Assembly (NCBI GenBank): GCA_964615145.1
Contig: CAZTOP010000004.1
Span: forward strand, 1-64,000
Direction of reading: 5' to 3'
DNA: 64,000 nucleotides
Source of the DNA: CAIVPM01 sp964615145
GTDB taxonomy: Bacteria; Bacteroidota; Bacteroidia; Chitinophagales; Chitinophagaceae
In this document: positions 63,479 through 64,000 of the stretch, one piece after another
Numbering within the stretch: the stretch's first letter is position 1
Layout of the letters: each line of letters opens with the position of its first letter
The notes under the pieces: model-generated
What the model saw: only the letters and a program-made list of their open reading frames with translations
Told to the model about the DNA's origin: nothing
The model's database searches: none
Position numbers and translations under genes: made by a program

Positions 63479-64000
63479 ATGATAACAATTGGAATAATTG
63501 AAGACGACCCAAATCTTAGACATAATTTAGAAGTATTTATACACACTCAAAAAGATACATTGCTATCTTTTAGTTTAAATAGTGTTGAACAATTTCTTGA
63601 CCGAAAAGCTAATTATGAGGAGCCTTTCATTGTTTTCTGCGATTTAGGCTTACCTGGCATTTCAGGAAAAGAGGGCATTACATTTATTAGGCAACTTTGG
63701 CAGGAAACTTATGTAGTGGTAATAACAGGAACTGATGATGAAGAAACAATTTATGATTGTATAGAGCGTGGAGCAAATGGATATGTAGTAAAACCATTTA
63801 AAATACAGGAGCTCATCAATCAGATAGATATTATAAGAAACGGTGGTGCCTTAATGTCGCCACAAGTTGCTTTGAAATTATTTAAACAAATACAAAAACA
63901 AACGGTTGCTTTAAAAACTAGTAATTATGGATTTACACCACGAGAAAAACAAGTTGTAGATGAACTTTTAAAAGGACTATCCTATAAAGAAATTGCCAGT
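63479..64000 (+). CDS. Response regulator, NarL/LuxR type (3' end outside window)
   Basis: The first 174 codons are present. The receiver domain has IIEDDPN (acidic pocket Asp9, Asp10), the phosphorylated Asp55 in VFCDLGLPGISG, VITGTDD (Thr) and YVVKPF (Lys). From about 155 the LuxR-type DNA-binding domain begins FTPREKQVVDELLKGLSYKEIAS and runs off the end of the window. The partner histidine kinase is not visible. It would act as a transcription factor. Confidence 0.92.
   Translation, partial: MITIGIIEDDPNLRHNLEVFIHTQKDTLLSFSLNSVEQFLDRKANYEEPFIVFCDLGLPGISGKEGITFIRQLWQETYVVVITGTDDEETIYDCIERGANGYVVKPFKIQELINQIDIIRNGGALMSPQVALKLFKQIQKQTVALKTSNYGFTPREKQVVDELLKGLSYKEIAS

Overview
The window is a low-GC, gene-dense chromosome segment of a Bacteroidota bacterium, most likely of the Chitinophagaceae/Sphingobacteriia type. 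The evidence is: proteins with type IX secretion (T9SS) C-terminal sorting domains, an Omp28/TlpA/DUF6029 export cluster, an ECF sigma factor beside an outer-membrane barrel protein with an inner-membrane anchor, a short Bacteroidota-type ParE, Bacteroidota promoters (TTG, about 17-18 nt, then TAnnTTTG) ahead of lysC and carB, and many long A/T-flanked hairpin terminators. No phage, transposase, rRNA or CRISPR was seen. One tRNA gene (Leu, CAA) is present.

Layout. 1-7100: start of a GH92 glycosidase, small secreted proteins, a LamG/T9SS protein, parE, a frameshifted DUF3298 gene and an unknown protein behind a nearly G-free leader. 7200-16100: dipeptide epimerase, tRNA-Leu, hscB (start codon not AUG), purine nucleoside phosphorylase, RDD membrane protein, FAD enzyme, the phytoene desaturase/TPR/deoxyhypusine-synthase-like group and a small helical secreted protein. 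16200-24400: Omp28, TlpA and DUF6029 genes, a lipoprotein, an anti-sigma-like barrel with its sigma factor, and a double-PDZ protein. 24400-31500: accessory region with repeat elements and the lipoprotein/cysteine-peptidase array. 31500-41300: housekeeping genes (lysC, VIT1-like, TonB-like, folC, DAO, deoxynucleoside kinase, trpS, YceI) followed by two pectin-degradation genes. 41400-53500: two T9SS cargo proteins, one a giant of about 3600 residues with 37 PKD modules. 53700-64000: a small HExxH protein, bcp, half-length carB, DUF1801, YfiT-like, DUF6702, two large metalloproteases and a truncated response regulator.

The most unusual region is 25617-30856 on the minus strand. One long lipoprotein gene ends in a papain/C39-like cysteine peptidase domain. 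It is followed 5 nt later by a small secreted-protein gene. Two further C-terminal pieces, without their N-terminal parts, lie downstream, and each is again followed after 4-6 nt by a small secreted-protein gene. Pieces with the same tail are followed by paralogous partners, and the piece with a different tail is followed by a different partner. This is the layout expected of a polymorphic toxin with orphan tips and cognate immunity genes, although the function is inferred. The main gene carries an in-frame amber stop at codon 147.

Other points worth attention are the carB gene that ends after its first half, the near-identical 326-bp duplication inside the giant PKD gene, and hscB with an apparent AUC/AUA start.
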